Assembly: GCA_019240655.1 (NCBI GenBank)
Contig: JAFAXX010000089.1
Span: 1-34,304 of the forward strand
DNA: 34,304 nucleotides
Source of the DNA: Solirubrobacterales bacterium
GTDB taxonomy: Bacteria > Actinomycetota > Thermoleophilia > Solirubrobacterales > Solirubrobacteraceae
Direction: 5' to 3'
This document shows, piece after piece, positions 32,123 through 34,304 of the stretch. Position numbers and translations under genes: made by a program. The notes beneath the pieces are model-generated. The model did no database searches. It saw only the letters and a program-made list of their open reading frames with translations, and was not told the origin of the DNA. Position 1 is the stretch's first letter, and every line of letters begins with the position of its first letter.

Positions 32123-34304
32123 TCAGCTGAGCTCGCGCTCGACCTGGCGAGTCGCGTAGGTCTCGAGCACGTCGCCTTCCTTGATGTCGGCGAAGTTCCG
32201 GAGCACGATCCCGCAGTCGTAGCCGGCCGCGACCTCACGGGCGTCCTCGTTGAAGCGCCGCAGGCTGGCGATCTCGCCGTCGTAGATCACGGTTCCGTCG
32301 CGGACCAGCCGCACCTTGGCGCCGCGGGTGATGCGGCCGTCGAGAACGTGCGAGCCGGCAATCGTGCCCACGCGCGAGGCGCGGAAGATCTGCCTGACCT
32401 CGGCCGAGCCGAGGGTGTCCTCGACCTCCTCCGGGGCGAGCATGCCCTGCATCGCGTCGCGCAGCTCCTCGATCGCGCGGTAGATCACCGAGTAGTGGCG
32501 GATCTCGACGCCCTCGCGCTCCGCCACGGCGCGGGCGTCGCCGACCGGCCGCACGTTGAAGGCCAGGATCACCGCGTCGGATGCGGCCGCCAGCATCACG
32601 TCGGACTCCGTAACCGCACCGACCGCGCGCCGGATCACGTTCACCGACACCTCTTCTTGGGGCAGCTTGGCGATCTCGTCCTCGATCGCCTCGAGCGACC
32701 CGGCGACGTCGGCCTTGAGCACCAGGTTGAGGTCCTGCACGCCGCGCTTGAAGATGTCCTCCAGAGAAACGCGCTTGCCGGAGCGGCGGGCCAGCGACTC
32801 GGCCTTCAGCCGGGAGGCGCGCTCGCCGGCCAGCTGCCGGGCGCGCCGCTCGTGCTCGACCGTCCGCACCCGCTCGCCGGCCTCGGGTACGCCGTCGAAG
32901 CCGAGCACCTCGACTGGCTCACCCGGGAGCGCCTGGACGACGCGGTTGCCGAGGAAGTCGTGCATGGCCCGGACGCGTCCCCAGTGGGCGCCGGCCACCA
33001 GGGCGTCGCCGACCTCGAGCGTGCCGCGCACGATCAGGATCGTCACCACGGGACCACGGCCGGGGTCGAGCTTCGACTCGATCACGGTGCCGGACGCGGG
33101 GGCGTCCGGGTTGGCCCGGAGCTCCTCCACCTCGGCCATCACGACGATCGTCTCGAGCAGGTCCTCGAGCCCCTCGCGCGTCTTCGCCGAGACGTTGACG
33201 AACTCGGTCTCGCCGCCCCACTCGACCGGCTGCAGCCCGAGCTGCGCCATCTCGGCGCGGACCCGGTCGGGCTGGGCGCCCTCCTTGTCGATCTTGTTGA
33301 TCGCCACGAGCATCGGCACGCCGGCCTCCTTGGCGTGGTCGACCGCCTCCTGAGTCTGCGGCTTGACCCCGTCGTCGGCCGCCACCACGATCACCGCGAT
33401 GTCGGTCGCCTTGGCGCCGCGGGCCCGCATGGCGGTGAACGCCTCGTGCCCGGGGGTGTCGAGGAAGGTGATCGTCTTCTCGCCGTGGTGAACCTGGTAG
33501 GCGCCGATGTGCTGGGTGATCCCTCCGGCCTCACCGGCGGCCACCTGGGTCTCGCGGATGGCGTCGAGCAGCGACGTCTTGCCGTGGTCGACGTGGCCCA
33601 TGATCGTCACCACCGGCGGCCGCTCGACGAGCTCTTCGGCGGCGTCCTCGTACACCGGCTCGGCCACCGTCTCGTCCTCGGTATGGACGATCTCGACCTG
33701 CTTGTTCAGCTTCTCGGCCAGCTCGACGATCGCCTCGTCGGAGAGCGTCTGGGTGATCGTCGCCATCTCGCCGAGCGCCATCAGCTGTTTGATGATCTCC
33801 GCCGAAGAGACGTCGAGGTACTCGGCCACCGCCTTGACCGTCGAGCCGGAGTTGATCTGGATGGCATCCGGCTCGGCCACCGCGGTGCGGGCGGCGGGCC
33901 GCGCCTCGGCCTCTTCGTCGTAGATCCCACGCCGGCGCCGGCCCCGGCGCTGGCGCCGCGGCGGTTGATTGGGCTGAGCCGGAGCGCCGCCGCTGGGGGC
34001 GCGGCGGGAGGCCTGAGAATCGATTACCACGCGGCGCCGGCCGCTGGCGTTGCCGGGGGCGCGCTCGCCCTGCAGCGAGTCCCGCGTCGGCCGCTTGTGG
34101 GCGCCCTCCCCGCCGGCGAACGCTTCGCCCCCGGCGCCGGCCGAGGCTCCGCCCTCGGCGCGCCGCGGCGTCCGCTCGGCGTCGCCGGCCCGGGCGCCGG
34201 AGGCGGTGGCGCCGTCGCGCGGTGTCCCGGCAGGGGCGCCGCCGCGCGGGGTCCCGGCAGGGGCGCCGCCGCCGGCCTCCTCGCCGCGGGCGCGCCCGTC
34301 GCCC
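32123..34304 (-). CDS. infB: Translation initiation factor IF-2 (5' end outside window)
   Basis: IF-2 is the GTPase that places initiator tRNA on the 30S subunit and promotes subunit joining. About 727 codons are visible, and the frame stays open to the right edge. An internal GTG at 34030 is not the start: upstream codons continue with R-R-R into the conserved VIDSQASRR block, after a long Gly/Ala/Pro/Arg-rich disordered region. Then come the IF2_N domain ([22 protein letters not shown]), the G domain with GHVDHGKT (G1), DTPGHE (G3) and NKID (G4), and domains II-IV to [15 protein letters not shown]. It heads the infB-ylxP-rbfA-nrnA-truB-ribF-rpsO cluster. Confidence 0.97.
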   Translation of the reverse strand, partial: GDGRARGEEAGGGAPAGTPRGGAPAGTPRDGATASGARAGDAERTPRRAEGGASAGAGGEAFAGGEGAHKRPTRDSLQGERAPGNASGRRRVVIDSQASRRAPSGGAPAQPNQPPRRQRRGRRRRGIYDEEAEARPAARTAVAEPDAIQINSGSTVKAVAEYLDVSSAEIIKQLMALGEMATITQTLSDEAIVELAEKLNKQVEIVHTEDETVAEPVYEDAAEELVERPPVVTIMGHVDHGKTSLLDAIRETQVAAGEAGGITQHIGAYQVHHGEKTITFLDTPGHEAFTAMRARGAKATDIAVIVVAADDGVKPQTQEAVDHAKEAGVPMLVAINKIDKEGAQPDRVRAEMAQLGLQPVEWGGETEFVNVSAKTREGLEDLLETIVVMAEVEELRANPDAPASGTVIESKLDPGRGPVVTILIVRGTLEVGDALVAGAHWGRVRAMHDFLGNRVVQALPGEPVEVLGFDGVPEAGERVRTVEHERRARQLAGERASRLKAESLARRSGKRVSLEDIFKRGVQDLNLVLKADVAGSLEAIEDEIAKLPQEEVSVNVIRRAVGAVTESDVMLAAASDAVILAFNVRPVGDARAVAEREGVEIRHYSVIYRAIEELRDAMQGMLAPEEVEDTLGSAEVRQIFRASRVGTIAGSHVLDGRITRGAKVRLVRDGTVIYDGEIASLRRFNEDAREVAAGYDCGIVLRNFADIKEGDVLETYATRQVERELS
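34208..34270 (-). repeat. 27-bp repeats in the disordered N-terminal region of IF-2
   Basis: Two full 27-bp units (34208-34234 and 34235-34261, differing at two positions) and the start of a third occur near the right edge. They encode Gly/Ala-rich nine-residue blocks containing G-A-P-A-G-T-P-R. The period is a multiple of three and the same as in thpR, though the sequence differs. Confidence 0.75.

Noticed and set aside
32123-34030. GTG at 34030 as the infB start
   Set aside because: The frame is open upstream to the window edge and encodes the typical disordered IF-2 N-terminal region; the codons just before 34030 continue the conserved R-R-x-V-I-D-S-Q block.

Overview
The window is a G+C-rich (roughly 70%) bacterial chromosome segment. 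Its content and order (infB-ylxP-rbfA-nrnA-truB-ribF-rpsO, then pnp-M16 peptidase-dapB-dapA-rnj, ftsK-rodZ-cinA-thpR-recA-recX-rny-miaB) resemble a deep-branching actinobacterium, most likely class Thermoleophilia (Solirubrobacterales or a relative). Pointers are the very high G+C, frequent GTG starts, RNase Y and RNase J together with no RNase E in view, and M. tuberculosis-like DapB and AhpE relatives. The class assignment is inference; no 16S or tRNA gene is present.

Almost all housekeeping genes lie on the minus strand, so transcription runs from right to left. From the right edge: translation and RNA maturation (infB truncated by the window edge, ylxP, rbfA, nrnA, truB, ribF, rpsO); a thiol-redox pair (AhpE-like peroxiredoxin and a cytoplasmic CPYC thioredoxin-fold protein); pnp with an M16 peptidase; a lysine/peptidoglycan precursor block (dapB, a UspA-like protein, dapA) coupled to rnj; the DNA translocase ftsK coupled to a 79-residue helical protein; rodZ-like, cinA, thpR; recA-recX; rny; then an OmpR-type two-component system leading into miaB.

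Plus-strand genes interrupt this backbone: an RhtA-like amino-acid exporter (left), a five-helix membrane protein with histidines placed like heme ligands, a second two-component system between ftsK and rnj, and a DHA2 drug-efflux pump with its TetR regulator between pnp and the redox pair. The last two look like accessory insertions into otherwise conserved neighbourhoods. The rpsO-pnp adjacency, common in bacteria, is broken by the redox pair and the efflux cassette.

Functional themes: (1) RNA decay and processing enzymes are concentrated here (RNase Y, RNase J, PNPase, NrnA, ThpR) beside translation-initiation and ribosome-assembly factors. (2) Four adjacent gene pairs overlap by exactly GTGA, implying translational coupling. 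(3) Some genes appear to be leaderless, with a -10 box about 8 bp before the start codon. (4) Several in-frame or intergenic tandem repeats occur: 27 bp in thpR and infB, 21 bp in rny and pnp, 12 bp in the pnp/MFS promoter region. (5) A perfect 9-bp-arm palindrome lies directly upstream of the MFS -10 box and is a strong TetR-operator candidate. I found no CRISPR array, insertion sequence, prophage, tRNA or obvious defence system. The window is mostly core genome, and the best leads are regulatory sites and small or uncharacterised proteins.
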